Part shown: positions 51,202-61,181 of the stretch, one piece after another
Layout: the number at the start of each line of letters is the position of its first letter
How positions within the stretch are numbered: position 1 is the first letter of the stretch
Origin: Pantoea stewartii subsp. stewartii
GTDB taxonomy: Bacteria > Pseudomonadota > Gammaproteobacteria > Enterobacterales > Enterobacteriaceae
Direction of reading: 5' to 3'
NCBI RefSeq assembly: GCF_008801695.1
Contig: NZ_VZPF01000023.1
Coordinates: forward strand, 1 to 61,401
DNA: 61,401 nt
Position numbers and translations under genes: made by a program
Notes under the pieces: generated by a model
The model's database searches: none
The model's input: the letters and a program-made list of their open reading frames with translations, nothing else
Told to the model about the DNA's origin: nothing

Positions 51202-51867
51202 ATGGGTATTTTTTCTCGTTTCGCTGACATCGTTAATGCCAACATCAATTCACTGCTGGAACGCGCAGAGGATCCGCAGAAACTGGTGCGCCTGATGATT
51301 CAGGAGATGGAAGATACGCTGGTCGAGGTGCGTTCGACGTCAGCCCGCGCGCTGGCCGAAAAGAAACAGCTGTCACGCCGTATCGAGCAGGCTGAGCTGC
51401 AGCAGGCTGAATGGCAGGAAAAAGCAGAACTGGCGATTCGCAAAGATAAAGAAGATCTGGCCCGTTCTGCGCTTATCGAAAAACAGAAGCTGACCGATCT
51501 GATCGCCTCGCTCAAACGCGAAGTCGAACAGGTTGACGAAACGCTGACGCGCATGAAAGGTGAGATTGCTGAGCTGGAGAAAAAACTGAGCGAAACCCGC
51601 GCGCGCCAGCAGGCGTTGACGCTGCGCCATCAGGCCGCCTCGTCATCCCGTGATGTCCGCCGTCAGCTGGACAGTGGTAAAATTGATGAAGCCATGGCGC
51701 GTTTCGAATCGTTTGAACGCCGAATCGATCATATGGAAGCGGAAGCGGAGAGCCACGGTTTTGGTAAACCTAAAACCCTGGATCAGCAGTTTACTGAGCT
51801 GAAAGCCGATGACGAAATCAGTCAGCAACTGAATGCGCTGAAAGCCAAAATGAACCGCAGCGAATAA
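51202..51867 (+). CDS. pspA: Phage shock protein A
   Basis: 221 residues, almost all coiled coil ([39 protein letters not shown]), PspA/Vipp1/ESCRT-III family. Under normal conditions it binds PspF; under membrane stress it moves to the membrane and stabilises it. ATG 51202 has GAGGAG upstream; the longer frame lies in the leader. Confidence 0.97.
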   Translation: MGIFSRFADIVNANINSLLERAEDPQKLVRLMIQEMEDTLVEVRSTSARALAEKKQLSRRIEQAELQQAEWQEKAELAIRKDKEDLARSALIEKQKLTDLIASLKREVEQVDETLTRMKGEIAELEKKLSETRARQQALTLRHQAASSSRDVRRQLDSGKIDEAMARFESFERRIDHMEAEAESHGFGKPKTLDQQFTELKADDEISQQLNALKAKMNRSE

Positions 51868-51904
51868 ACTGCCGCTGACAGTAGGAAAGGATTAAGGAGA
51901 GTCA

Positions 51905-52132
51905 ATGAGCGCACTATTTTTGGCGATACCTCTTACAATATTTGTGCTGTTCGTGGCCCCCGTCTGGCTGTGGTTACACTACAGTAACAAGCGCAGCGGC
52001 GGAGCGGAGCTGTCACAGAGTCAGATGCAGCGTCTGCAACAGGTGACCCGGGATGCTCAGCGCATGCGCGAACGCATTGATGCGTTAGAAGCGATCCTGG
52101 ATGCAGAACATCCTAACTGGAGGCAGCCATGA
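51905..52132 (+). CDS. pspB: Phage shock protein B
   Basis: 75 residues with one membrane helix (AIPLTIFVLFVAPVWLWL) and a C-terminal coiled coil (MQRLQQVTRDAQRMRERI). With PspC it senses envelope stress and sequesters PspA. Overlaps pspC by ATGA. Confidence 0.96.
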   Translation: MSALFLAIPLTIFVLFVAPVWLWLHYSNKRSGGAELSQSQMQRLQQVTRDAQRMRERIDALEAILDAEHPNWRQP

Positions 52133-52479
52133 TAAGAGGCCGTAAATTATGGCGTAAGCCTGACGAAGGAAAGCTGATGGGCGTCTGTGCCGGGCTGGCT
52201 GAGTATCTGGATGTGCCGGTGCGGCTGCTGCGTATCATTGTGGTGTTATCGCTGTTCTTTGGGCTGTTTGTGTTTACCGTGATCGCCTACTTTGTGCTGG
52301 GTTTTGTGCTGGACGTAAAACCTGCTGGCGTGGACAACGGTGAAGCTCAGCCCACAGCCAGCGAACTGCTTGACCAACTGGAAACCGCGCTGCAACAGGA
52401 TGAGCGTAATGTTCGCGATATAGAACGTTACGTCACCTCTGAAACGTTTAGTGTGCGCAGTCGTTTCCGTCAGATTTAA
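52129..52479 (+). CDS. pspC: Phage shock protein C
   Basis: 116 residues. PspC domain KLMGVCAGLAEYLDVPVRLL, a membrane helix FFGLFVFTVIAYFVLGFVLD and a C-terminal cytoplasmic part. Partner of PspB. Confidence 0.96.
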   Translation: MIRGRKLWRKPDEGKLMGVCAGLAEYLDVPVRLLRIIVVLSLFFGLFVFTVIAYFVLGFVLDVKPAGVDNGEAQPTASELLDQLETALQQDERNVRDIERYVTSETFSVRSRFRQI

Positions 52480-52533
52480 TTATCGTCTGCTACGGGCCAG
52501 ACCGGCCCGTCTGCTGATGACCGGGAGGTATTC

Positions 52534-52782
52534 ATGACCGTTTCGCGCGCAGCAACGTTTCGCCATCGTGCCACACCTGCATTGAAGTCAGCCGCCAGAT
52601 TCATCATTATCAATGCTGTTACTTACGGGCCTGCCGGTGTGACCGGCTGGGCCGTCAAATCGGTCGCGCGCCGTCCACTGCGCATTTTGCTTGGCCTGGC
52701 GCTTGAGCCGCTATTGAAACGCGTGATGAACCGGGTAGCGTCGCGCTTCATCAGGGAAAACGATGAAAAGACTGCAAACTGA
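52534..52782 (+). CDS. pspD: Phage shock protein D
   Basis: 82 residues, PspD family (ALKSAARFIIINAVTYGPAG). Peripheral inner-membrane protein of the Psp response with unclear function. Overlaps ycjX by 20 bp. E. coli pspE is missing here; ycjX follows at once. Confidence 0.88.
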   Translation: MTVSRAATFRHRATPALKSAARFIIINAVTYGPAGVTGWAVKSVARRPLRILLGLALEPLLKRVMNRVASRFIRENDEKTAN

Positions 52783-54160
52783 ACTGATAGCATTAATGAA
52801 TCGCGGCGTCGACCGCCACCTTCGCCTGGCGGTCACCGGTCTCAGCCGCAGTGGTAAAACAGCTTTTATCACCTCGCTGGTCAACCAACTTCTTTCTGTC
52901 CACAGCGGCGCTCGTTTGCCGCTGTTTTCCGTTGTGCGTGATGAACGCCTGTTAGGGGTGAAACGCGTGCCGCAACGTGACATGGGCACGGCCCGTTTCA
53001 CCTATGATGAAGGGCTGGCGCAGCTTTACGGTTCACCACCTGCCTGGCCCACGCCCACGCGTGGCGTCAGCGAAATGCGCCTGGCGTTACGTTACCGTCC
53101 GCATGACACGCTGCTGCGTCATCTGAAAGAGACCGCCACGCTCTATCTTGAAATCGTTGATTACCCCGGCGAATGGTTGCTTGATCTGCCAATGCTGGCA
53201 CAGGATTACCTGACCTGGTCACGCCAGATGAACGGCTTGTTGCAGGGCGATCGCGCCCTGTGGGCGCAACCCTGGCGCGACCTGTGTCAGCGCCTCGATC
53301 CGCTGGCACCGGCTGAAGAGAACCGTTTAGCCGACATTGCCGAGGCCTGGACTGACTACCTGCATCGCTGCAAAGCCGAAGGATTACACTTTATCCAGTC
53401 AGGCCGCTTCGTGCTGCCCGGCGATATGGCGGGCGCGCCCGCACTACAGTTTTTTCCGTGGCCTACCGCTGACGATGCCCAGGCGGCGAAACTGGCGCAG
53501 GCGGACAAAGGCAGCAATTTCGCCATGCTGCAACAGCGGTTTCATTACTACTGCCAGCATGTTGTTAAAGGATTCTATAAAAACCATTTCGTGCGCTTTG
53601 ACCGCCAGATTGTGCTGGTGGACTGCCTGCAACCGCTCAACAGCGGCCCGCAGGCCTTTAACGATATGCGGTTAGCCCTCACGCAGCTTATGCAGAGTTT
53701 TCACTACGGTCAGCGCACGCTGTTTCGCCGTCTCTTTTCGCCGGTGATCGATAAGCTGCTGTTCGCCGCCACCAAAGCCGATCACATTACCCACGACCAG
53801 CACGGCAATATGGTGTCCCTGTTACAGCAACTGGTGCAGGATGCCTGGCAAAATGCCGCGTTTGAAGGTATCAGCATGGACTGTATTGGTCTGGCTTCGG
53901 TACAGGCGACCCAGAGTGGACAGGTTGATCATCAGGGTGAAAAAATCCCCGCGTTGCGCGGGCACCGCTTAGCGGATGGCGAGGCACTGACGGTCTATCC
54001 GGGTGAAGTTCCCCCGCGCCTGCCTGGGGCGGCGTTCTGGCAACAACAGGGTTTTCAGTTTGAGCAGTTTCGCCCACAGCAACTGGATATCGATCGTCCT
54101 CTGCCGCACATCCGCATGGATGCGGCACTGGAGTTTTTACTGGGAGATAAATTGCGATGA
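52763..54160 (+). CDS. ycjX: Predicted GTPase YcjX
   Basis: 465 residues. P-loop [18 protein letters not shown] near residue 24, [16 protein letters not shown] (DxPG switch), and [12 protein letters not shown]463 family, stress-related, co-expressed with psp genes. Its role in the cell is not established. Confidence 0.95.
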   Translation: MKRLQTELIALMNRGVDRHLRLAVTGLSRSGKTAFITSLVNQLLSVHSGARLPLFSVVRDERLLGVKRVPQRDMGTARFTYDEGLAQLYGSPPAWPTPTRGVSEMRLALRYRPHDTLLRHLKETATLYLEIVDYPGEWLLDLPMLAQDYLTWSRQMNGLLQGDRALWAQPWRDLCQRLDPLAPAEENRLADIAEAWTDYLHRCKAEGLHFIQSGRFVLPGDMAGAPALQFFPWPTADDAQAAKLAQADKGSNFAMLQQRFHYYCQHVVKGFYKNHFVRFDRQIVLVDCLQPLNSGPQAFNDMRLALTQLMQSFHYGQRTLFRRLFSPVIDKLLFAATKADHITHDQHGNMVSLLQQLVQDAWQNAAFEGISMDCIGLASVQATQSGQVDHQGEKIPALRGHRLADGEALTVYPGEVPPRLPGAAFWQQQGFQFEQFRPQQLDIDRPLPHIRMDAALEFLLGDKLR

Positions 54161-55218
54161 GCGATCCGTTAAAGCCGCGTATTGATTTTGCCACGCCGCT
54201 GAACGACAAGCCGAATGACGTGTTGCGTCCGGCGCAAACCTTCGACGCGGAACCCCGGGACGCGTTTTTAGCCGTTGCAGAAAGCGAGACGGTGGTGGAA
54301 GAGGAAAGCGCAGGGGAGCGCGCCGTCGAAGCGACCCTGAAACCCAAACGCAGTTTGTGGCGCAACATGGTCGGTGCCGGGCTGGGCCTGTTTGGGATCA
54401 GCATCGTGGCGCAGGGCGTGCAGTGGAGCCACAACGCCTGGCTGGCGCACGACTGGTTTGCGCTGGGCAGCGGGATGGCCGGGGGACTGATCGTGGCCGC
54501 GGGTGTCGGCGCGTTAACCCGCGAGTGGCGACGACTGTATCAGCTGCGTCAGCGTGCAGAAGAGCGCGATCTGGGTCGGGAACTGCTTAACAGCCACAGC
54601 GTGGGTAAAGGGCGGGATTTTTGCGAAAAACTGGCTCGCCAGGCCGAACTCGATCAGGCGCATCCTGCGTTACAACGCTGGCATGCTTCGCTCCATGAAA
54701 CCCATAATGACGGTGAAACCGTGCGGTTGTATGTCCAACTGGTGCAGCCGGTGCTCGATCGCCAGGCCCGGCGGGAAATCAGTCGTCATGCCGCAGAATC
54801 CGCCCTGATGATTGCGGTGAGTCCGTTGGCGCTGGTCGATATGGCCTTTATTGCCTGGCGCAATATCAGGCTGGTCAACCGTATTGCCGCTATTTACGGT
54901 ATTGAACTGGGCTACTACAGCCGACTGCGCCTGTTCCGGCTGGTGCTGCTGAATATGGCATTTGCCGGCGCATCTGAGCTGGTGCGTGAAGTGGGCATGG
55001 ACTGGATGTCGCAGGATATCGCGGCGCGCCTGTCCGCCCGTGCCGCGCAGGGCATTGGCGCAGGCCTGCTGACCGCGCGTCTTTGCATTAAAGCCATGGA
55101 GCTGTGTCGGCCGTTACCCTGGCTGGAAAACGACAAACCCCGCCTGGGCGACTACCGTCGTGAATTGATCGGCCAGATAAAAGAAGCGCTGCAGAGGGGC
55201 GGAGAGAAACGCCAGTAA
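54157..55218 (+). CDS. ycjF: Membrane protein YcjF (DUF697)
   Basis: 353 residues, with two membrane segments near residues 70-115 ([33 protein letters not shown]) and a C-terminal DUF697 domain ([20 protein letters not shown]). Overlaps ycjX by ATGA, so the two probably act together. Confidence 0.93.
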   Translation: MSDPLKPRIDFATPLNDKPNDVLRPAQTFDAEPRDAFLAVAESETVVEEESAGERAVEATLKPKRSLWRNMVGAGLGLFGISIVAQGVQWSHNAWLAHDWFALGSGMAGGLIVAAGVGALTREWRRLYQLRQRAEERDLGRELLNSHSVGKGRDFCEKLARQAELDQAHPALQRWHASLHETHNDGETVRLYVQLVQPVLDRQARREISRHAAESALMIAVSPLALVDMAFIAWRNIRLVNRIAAIYGIELGYYSRLRLFRLVLLNMAFAGASELVREVGMDWMSQDIAARLSARAAQGIGAGLLTARLCIKAMELCRPLPWLENDKPRLGDYRRELIGQIKEALQRGGEKRQ

Positions 55219-55358
55219 CGGTTGTGCACTGAAACGTGAGTGCAGATGCTGTGCCTTCTGTGCTTTATCTCCTGACAACGTTGAGCGAATGTCACCGTCA
55301 GGGCTCTCCCGCCATCGCCGCAGCCTGCCGTTTAAAAAAAACGCGCTTGCATAAAGGC

Positions 55359-55376
55359 TGTCAACTTTTCCTGACA
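55359..55376 (+). promoter_or_regulatory. TyrR box before tyrR
   Basis: TGTCAACTTTTCCTGACA has the G-N14-C frame of TyrR boxes (TGTAAA-N6-TTTACA type) within a perfect 8-bp inverted repeat GGCTGTCA/TGACAGCC (55356-55379). A possible promoter follows (TTCTGC 55385, TATTAT 55408-55413). Autoregulation of tyrR is known in E. coli. Confidence 0.6.
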
Positions 55377-55443
55377 GCCCCCTTTCTGCGGCGTAGGGGT
55401 TTAGCGTATTATCGCCGGATAATAAACGGATAAGGCCCACGCA

Positions 55444-57015
55444 ATGCGTTTAGAAGTGTTTTGTCAGGACCGAATCGGCCTGGCGCGCGAATTACTGGAT
55501 CTTTTGGTTGCGCGCGGAATCGATCTTCGCGGCATCGAAGTGGCCTCATCAGGCCGCATCTATCTTAATTTCTCCACGCTTGAGTTTGAGCAGTTCAGTA
55601 ACCTGATGGCAGAAATCCGTCGCACGCCGGGCGTAACGGATGTTCGCACGGTGCCCTATATGCCTTCAGAGCGGGAGCATCGGGTACTGAGCGCCTTGCT
55701 GGTTGCCATGCCCGAGCCGGTTTTTTCTGTTGATCTCAGAAGCAAGGTAGAACTGGCCAACCCGGCCGCGCAAAACCTGTTTAATCTGGATGAGAACAAG
55801 ATCCGCAATGTGAATGCCGACCACCTGATCAACGGTTTTAATTTTGGCCGCTGGCTGGAAAACGAACGTGTCCAGGCGCAGGCGCAGCATGTGGTCATTG
55901 AAGGGCGCGATTTTCTGATGGAAGCCCATCCCATCTATCTGTCTGCCGACAGCGAACAGCAGGATCAGCTGGTAGGTGCGATGGTAATGCTGAAGTCCAC
56001 CGCCAGGATGGGGCGCCAGTTACAAAACTTGGTGGTGACGGACGAAACGGAGTTCGATCATATCGTCGCCGTGACGCCCAAAATGCGTCAGGTGGTGGAG
56101 CAGGCACGTAAACTGGCAATGCATGATGCGCCATTACTGATTATTGGTGATACCGGCACCGGTAAAGATATGCTGGCCCGTGCCTGCCATTTACGCAGTG
56201 CGCGTGGAAAAATGCCGTTTCTGGCACTTAACTGCGCTTCACTTCCCGATGATGTGGCGGAAAGTGAGCTGTTTGGTCACGCGGCGGGCGCGTATCCCAA
56301 TGCGCTGGAAGGCAAAAAGGGCTTTTTCGAACAGGCCAATGGCGGCTCGGTGCTGCTGGATGAAATTGGCGAAATGTCGCCCACGATGCAGACCAAGCTG
56401 CTGCGCTTCCTGAATGACGGCACCTTCCGTCGCGTTGGGGAAGAGCATGAAGTGCATGTCAACGTGCGCGTCATTTGCGCCACGCAGAAGAATTTATTCG
56501 AACTGGTGCAGCGTGGCGAGTTCCGGGAAGACTTGTTCTATCGCCTTAACGTCCTGACGCTTAACCTGCCGCCGCTGCGCGAGCGTGTGCAGGACATCAT
56601 GCCGCTGACGGAAATGTTTGTGGCGCGTTTTGCCGATGAACAGGGGATTCCCCGACCACGCCTTTCTTCGCAGCTCAACGCGTTTCTGGTGCGTTACAAC
56701 TGGCCGGGCAATGTGCGCCAGTTGAAAAACGCGCTGTATCGGGCGCTGACCCAGCTCGAAGGCCACGAATTGCGCCCTCAGGACATCGTACTGCCGGAAC
56801 AGGCGCTCGATGTGTCGCTGGGAGAAGAGGCGATGGAAGGGACGCTGGATCAGATTACCCGTCGCTTTGAACGTTCCATCCTCACGCGTTTGTATCTTTC
56901 TTATCCCAGTACGCGAAAACTGGCAAAACGGCTTGGCGTTTCGCACACGGCGATTGCCAATAAGTTGCGGGAATACGAGTTAGGGCAGAAACGCGGGGAC
57001 AGCGACGGCGAATAA
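55444..57015 (+). CDS. tyrR: Aromatic amino acid regulator TyrR
   Basis: 523 residues. N-terminal ACT domain MRLEVFCQDRIGLARELLDL, PAS domain (about 80-190), AAA+ ATP-binding part IIGDTGTGKDMLARACH, and a C-terminal helix-turn-helix STRKLAKRLGVSHTAIANKL. As expected for TyrR the GAFTGA loop is replaced (AAGAYPN), so it does not work with sigma54. Controls synthesis and transport of Tyr, Phe and Trp. Confidence 0.97.
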   Translation: MRLEVFCQDRIGLARELLDLLVARGIDLRGIEVASSGRIYLNFSTLEFEQFSNLMAEIRRTPGVTDVRTVPYMPSEREHRVLSALLVAMPEPVFSVDLRSKVELANPAAQNLFNLDENKIRNVNADHLINGFNFGRWLENERVQAQAQHVVIEGRDFLMEAHPIYLSADSEQQDQLVGAMVMLKSTARMGRQLQNLVVTDETEFDHIVAVTPKMRQVVEQARKLAMHDAPLLIIGDTGTGKDMLARACHLRSARGKMPFLALNCASLPDDVAESELFGHAAGAYPNALEGKKGFFEQANGGSVLLDEIGEMSPTMQTKLLRFLNDGTFRRVGEEHEVHVNVRVICATQKNLFELVQRGEFREDLFYRLNVLTLNLPPLRERVQDIMPLTEMFVARFADEQGIPRPRLSSQLNAFLVRYNWPGNVRQLKNALYRALTQLEGHELRPQDIVLPEQALDVSLGEEAMEGTLDQITRRFERSILTRLYLSYPSTRKLAKRLGVSHTAIANKLREYELGQKRGDSDGE

Positions 57016-57017
57016 CA

Positions 57018-57051
57018 ACACAGCGGATAAGCGGGCGCTTATCCGCTGTGT
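57018..57051. terminator. Bidirectional terminator between tyrR and tpx
   Basis: ACACAGCGGATAAGC (57018-57032) and GCTTATCCGCTGTGT (57037-57051) form a perfect 15-bp stem with a 4-base loop, between the convergent tyrR and tpx genes. T tails are poor on both sides. Confidence 0.7.
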
Positions 57052-57057
57052 CCCGTC

Positions 57058-57561
57058 TTATTTCAGTGCGGCAAGCGCAGCATCATAATCCGGCTCGGTG
57101 GTGATCTCATTCACCAGCTGGCTGTACAGCACGTTGTCATGCTCATCCAGCACGATGACGGCACGCGCGGTCAGGCCCTGCAGGGCACCGTCAGCAATTT
57201 CCACCCCGTAATCCTGTTTGAACTCGCCACCGCGCAGCGTGGACAGCGTGACCACGTTATTCAGGTTATCTGCGCCGCAGAAGCGAGACTGAGCAAACGG
57301 CAGATCGGCTGAAATGCATAACACCACGGTATTATTCAGTTCGCCCGCCAGTTGGTTAAATTTACGTACCGAAGACGCACACACGCCAGTATCGACGCTG
57401 GGAAAAATATTCAGAATCTTGCGTTTTCCTGCATACTCAGAGAGTGAGACATTCGCGAGGTTTTTGGCCACCAGCGTAAAAGGTTTAGCGCTATCGCCGG
57501 GCTGCGGAAACTGGCCAGCAACCGCTACCGGGTTGCCCTGAAAGTGAACAGTCTGAGACAT
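57058..57561 (-). CDS. tpx: Thiol peroxidase Tpx
   Basis: 167 residues. Peroxidatic Cys in [15 protein letters not shown] and resolving Cys in [10 protein letters not shown], as in atypical 2-Cys peroxiredoxins. Reduces lipid hydroperoxides and H2O2 with thioredoxin in the periplasm or cytosol. Typical opening [16 protein letters not shown]. Confidence 0.96.
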   Translation of the reverse strand: MSQTVHFQGNPVAVAGQFPQPGDSAKPFTLVAKNLANVSLSEYAGKRKILNIFPSVDTGVCASSVRKFNQLAGELNNTVVLCISADLPFAQSRFCGADNLNNVVTLSTLRGGEFKQDYGVEIADGALQGLTARAVIVLDEHDNVLYSQLVNEITTEPDYDAALAALK

Positions 57562-57713
57562 ACGAATTCCTTCTAATGATGTTATCTGACAAAAAAATAG
57601 GGCATCAGTACAGATATAGCCTTTGTTTATGACATAAATTTTAAGGGTTTACGAGTGTAATTGTTGCCTGAATTTAAATGACAGTGATGAATCGCTGACA
57701 ACAAGGAGCGCTA

Positions 57714-58697
57714 ATGAGGACGGTAAAATGTTATCCCGAAGCCTGGCCGTTGCATACGCCGTTTGTCATCGCGCGCGGCAGCCGCACTGAAGCCAAAGTC
57801 GTGGTGGTGGAAATTGAAGAAAACGGAGTAAAAGGCACGGGAGAAGCCACGCCCTATACGCGCTATGGCGAAAGCGAAGCGCTGGTGCTGGAGCACATCG
57901 CGACGGTGATGCCCCAGCTTCAGCAGGGCCTGACCCGCGAGGCACTGCAAACGCTGTTGCCCGCAGGGGCCGCCCGAAATGCCATTGACTGCGCGCTGTG
58001 GGATCTGGCCGCCCGGCAGCAGCACCGCACGCTGGAACAGGTCGTCGGCATTGCACCGATCGCGTCAGTGGTCACCGCACAAACGGTCAGCATTGATACA
58101 CCAGAGGCGATGGCCAGCAGTGCCCAGGCACTGTGGCAGCATGGCGCAACGCTGCTCAAAATTAAAATGGACAACAACTTTATCACTGAGCGCCTGATGG
58201 CGATCCGTGCGGCGGTGCCCGACGCCACGTTAATCGTGGATGCGAATGAGTCATGGCACGCCGAAGGGCTGGCGGCACGCTGCCAGCTGTTAGCCGATCT
58301 GGAAATCGCTATGCTGGAACAGCCGTTACCGGCTGGAGAAGACGAGGCGCTGGCAAATTTTATTCACCCTTTACCCATCTGTGCCGATGAGAGTTGCCAC
58401 ACGCGGGAAAGCCTGCCCGCGCTGCATGGGCGCTACGACATGGTGAATATCAAACTTGATAAAGCCGGTGGGCTGACGGAAGCGCTGGCGCTGGCACAGG
58501 CTGCGCGCGATCAGGGCTTTACGCTGATGTTGGGCTGCATGATCTGTACGTCCCGGGCGATTCGCGCCGCCTTGCCGCTGGTACCTATGGTGCGCTTTGC
58601 CGATTTGGATGGTGCCACCTGGCTGGCTGTTGATGTCGAGCCCGCCCTGAAGGTACAGAACGGGGCATTAATCACGGCTGCCAGCGTAGCAGATTAA
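57714..58697 (+). CDS. ycjG: L-Ala-D/L-Glu epimerase YcjG
   Basis: 327 residues, enolase superfamily. Catalytic LLKIKMDN (KxK), metal ligands in VDANES, LEQPL and ADESC, and a second Lys in NIKLDKAGG. Epimerises L-Ala-D-Glu to L-Ala-L-Glu in recycling of murein peptides, which suits its neighbours mpaA and mppA. AAGGAGCGCTA precedes the ATG. Confidence 0.94.
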   Translation: MRTVKCYPEAWPLHTPFVIARGSRTEAKVVVVEIEENGVKGTGEATPYTRYGESEALVLEHIATVMPQLQQGLTREALQTLLPAGAARNAIDCALWDLAARQQHRTLEQVVGIAPIASVVTAQTVSIDTPEAMASSAQALWQHGATLLKIKMDNNFITERLMAIRAAVPDATLIVDANESWHAEGLAARCQLLADLEIAMLEQPLPAGEDEALANFIHPLPICADESCHTRESLPALHGRYDMVNIKLDKAGGLTEALALAQAARDQGFTLMLGCMICTSRAIRAALPLVPMVRFADLDGATWLAVDVEPALKVQNGALITAASVAD

Positions 58698-59379
58698 CCA
58701 TCACCTCCAGCCACGTTTCCGTCGCCTCATCTACCGCAATGACGGGCATCTCTGCGGTCACGCACGGCAGACTCAGGTCGTGACACCAACTGCCAAAGGA
58801 GCCGGGCGTGGCATAGCCCACGCTGCTGACGCGCGGCAAACCCGTCTGCGCGGCCAGCCAGGCACCGACCTCGGCGTGATGCGGATCGTCGATACAGGCC
58901 AGCGGCTCATGCCAGGAAACCACCCAGGCCGGTTTTAGCTGATGAATCAGGCTGCATAACGCCTGGGTTTCCGGCTCTGAGGCGGGATGTGCCCCTGTCG
59001 AAAGCGTCACATCCCGCGCGTCTGCCGCGCTGTTCCAGCGGTACACCGTTTCACCTGACTGCCAGTTAGCCGCCGGGAAGTTACGGTTCAGGTCAACGCC
59101 ATTAGCATTCGCCCGCAGCCCCAGCTGGCAGCCGTCGGGATTGACCGCCAGAACAACGTGATGACGGCGCAGGCCGTCAGGCAGGGTGCGCAGCGCCGCA
59201 GAAAGGGTCGCAATCGCGGCGTTTTCATCACCGTGCGTGCCAGCCAGAATCAGTCCACTGTTGCTGTCAGTCTGATTGGCGGGAAACCAGAGCAGCGGGG
59301 CACCCAGAACGGAACGCCCGTATTGCTGCCAGGAAATAGCCAGTTTTCCGCGCTGTGAGCGGGGATGCATTGACGGCAT
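58672..59379 (-). CDS. mpaA: Murein peptide amidase MpaA
   Basis: 235 residues, M14 zinc carboxypeptidase. GTHGDEN (zinc His and Glu), VDLNRNFPAANW and SWHEPLAC (third zinc ligand). Cleaves gamma-D-Glu-meso-DAP in the cytoplasm to release DAP. Convergent with ycjG, overlapping by 26 bp. Confidence 0.92.
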   Translation of the reverse strand: MPSMHPRSQRGKLAISWQQYGRSVLGAPLLWFPANQTDSNSGLILAGTHGDENAAIATLSAALRTLPDGLRRHHVVLAVNPDGCQLGLRANANGVDLNRNFPAANWQSGETVYRWNSAADARDVTLSTGAHPASEPETQALCSLIHQLKPAWVVSWHEPLACIDDPHHAEVGAWLAAQTGLPRVSSVGYATPGSFGSWCHDLSLPCVTAEMPVIAVDEATETWLEVMVNLLRWQP

Positions 59380-59533
59380 AGTGACATTCTCCAGAGGGTT
59401 TCCTTAAAAGTAGCGGAAAAGCAGCCGGGGGAAAATAGCTATTTATCAATCAGCAATTTGCGATAAAGTGGCCGGTAACAGGCTGACTCAGTGAGACGCT
59501 GATGCAGCACTTCTTTATCGTAAAGGGGTGAAC

Positions 59534-61153
59534 ATGATTATTCGCTTTTCTCCAACGCTAACCGCCCTGAGTCTGCTTAGCGCCACCTTACCCGTTTTTG
59601 CCGCAGAGGTACCCGCAGGCGCGCAGCTCGCCGCAAAACAAGAGATCGTCCGTCACATCAAAGATGAGCCTGCGTCACTTGACCCGGCTAAAGCCGTGGG
59701 ACTGCCCGAAATCCAGGTGATGCGCGATCTCTACGAAGGGCTCACCAGCCAGGATGCTCACGGGAAAATTGTGCCGGGCGTGGCACAAAGCTGGAGCAGC
59801 AGTGATAACAAAGTCTGGATTTTCACCCTGCGCAATAATGCACGCTGGTCTGATGGCGAGCCCGTCACTGCACAGGATTTTGTCTACAGCTGGCAGCGCG
59901 TAGTGGATCCTAAAACCAGTTCGTCTCAGGCCTCTTTTGTCGCGCTCAGTGGTTTAAGTGAGGCGGACGCTATCGCTAAAGGGACGACAACACCGGACAA
60001 ACTGGGCGTCACCGCGCTGGATAAACACCGCCTGAAAGTGACGCTCTCGCGCCCGGTGCCCTGGTTTCCGGCCATGGTGTCTAATGTGGCTTTCTATCCC
60101 GTCCCGCAACGCGTGATTCAGAAAGAGGGCGATCAGTGGACACAGCCCGGCAAGCTGGTCGGAAACGGCGCTTACCAACTTGACAGCCGAGTGGTTAACG
60201 AAAAAATCGTACTGGTGCGTAATCCCCGCTACTGGGATAACGCGCACTCCGTGTTAACTAAAGTGACCTTTTTGCCCATCAACGAAGAATCCAGCGCCAC
60301 CAAGCGCTACCGCGCGGGCGATGTGGACATTACCGAATCGTTTCCTAAAAACATGTATGCCCTGCTGAAAAAGACGCTGCCGGGGCAGGTTTATACGCCG
60401 GATCAACTCGGAACCTACTATTACGCCTTTAATACGCAGCAGGGCCCTACGGCCGATGCGCGCGTACGCAAAGCGCTGTCATGGAGTATCGATCGCCAGG
60501 TTATCGCGGACAAAGTCTTGGGCACGGGTGAAAAACCGGCCTGGCACTTTACACCAGATGTGACCGCCGGATTTACACCGCTGCCTGCCTTGCAGCAACA
60601 GCATAATCAACAAGAGATGGACGCGCAGGCCAGAGCGTTGCTGGCGGCGGCAGGATACGGGCCGGCGAAACCCCTGAAGCTGACGCTGTTGTATAACACG
60701 TCTGAAAGCCACCAGAAGATTGCCATTGCGGTTGCATCCATGTGGAAGAAGAATCTTGGCGTGGACGTGAAGCTGGAAAATCAGGAGTGGAAAACCTATA
60801 TCGACAGCCGAAACTCTGGACGCTTTGACGTCATCCGCGCCTCCTGGGTGGGGGACTACAATGAGCCGTCGACCTTTTTAACTCTGCTGACATCCGGCAC
60901 CAGCAGTAATATCCCGCGCTTCAAAAATGCCGAATATGATGCTGTGATCGCCAAGGCGAGCATGGAAACCAGTGACCAGGCCCGCAATGCAGATTACAAC
61001 CGGGCCGAACAAATCATTGCGGAACAGGCCCCCATCGCGCCCATTTACCAGTACACCAATGGCCGCCTGATCAAGCCGTGGGTGAAAGGCTATCCGATCA
61101 CCAACCCGGAAGATGTCGCCTACAGCCGTGAACTGTGGATTGAGAAACACTGA
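59534..61153 (+). CDS. mppA: Murein tripeptide-binding protein MppA
   Basis: 539 residues. Signal MIIRFSPTLTALSLLSATLP-VFA, then the OppA/MppA-type substrate-binding protein: RHIKDEPASLDPAKAVGLPE, ARWSDGEPVTAQDFVYSWQR. It brings L-Ala-gamma-D-Glu-DAP to the Opp permease. ATG 59534 has AAAGGGG upstream; GTG at 59528 is the alternative. Confidence 0.93.
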   Translation: MIIRFSPTLTALSLLSATLPVFAAEVPAGAQLAAKQEIVRHIKDEPASLDPAKAVGLPEIQVMRDLYEGLTSQDAHGKIVPGVAQSWSSSDNKVWIFTLRNNARWSDGEPVTAQDFVYSWQRVVDPKTSSSQASFVALSGLSEADAIAKGTTTPDKLGVTALDKHRLKVTLSRPVPWFPAMVSNVAFYPVPQRVIQKEGDQWTQPGKLVGNGAYQLDSRVVNEKIVLVRNPRYWDNAHSVLTKVTFLPINEESSATKRYRAGDVDITESFPKNMYALLKKTLPGQVYTPDQLGTYYYAFNTQQGPTADARVRKALSWSIDRQVIADKVLGTGEKPAWHFTPDVTAGFTPLPALQQQHNQQEMDAQARALLAAAGYGPAKPLKLTLLYNTSESHQKIAIAVASMWKKNLGVDVKLENQEWKTYIDSRNSGRFDVIRASWVGDYNEPSTFLTLLTSGTSSNIPRFKNAEYDAVIAKASMETSDQARNADYNRAEQIIAEQAPIAPIYQYTNGRLIKPWVKGYPITNPEDVAYSRELWIEKH

Positions 61154-61156
61154 TCT

Positions 61157-61181
61157 AAGGCGGTCTGCCACGGGCCGCCTT
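61157..61181 (+). terminator. Terminator after mppA
   Basis: AAGGCGGTC (61157-61165) pairs with GGCCGCCTT (61173-61181) with one G-U pair; the tail CTGACATCTTTGT is only moderately T-rich. The remaining 220 bp to the window end hold a hairpin (AGCCCAT/ATGGGCT near 61266-61294) but no callable gene. Confidence 0.6.
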
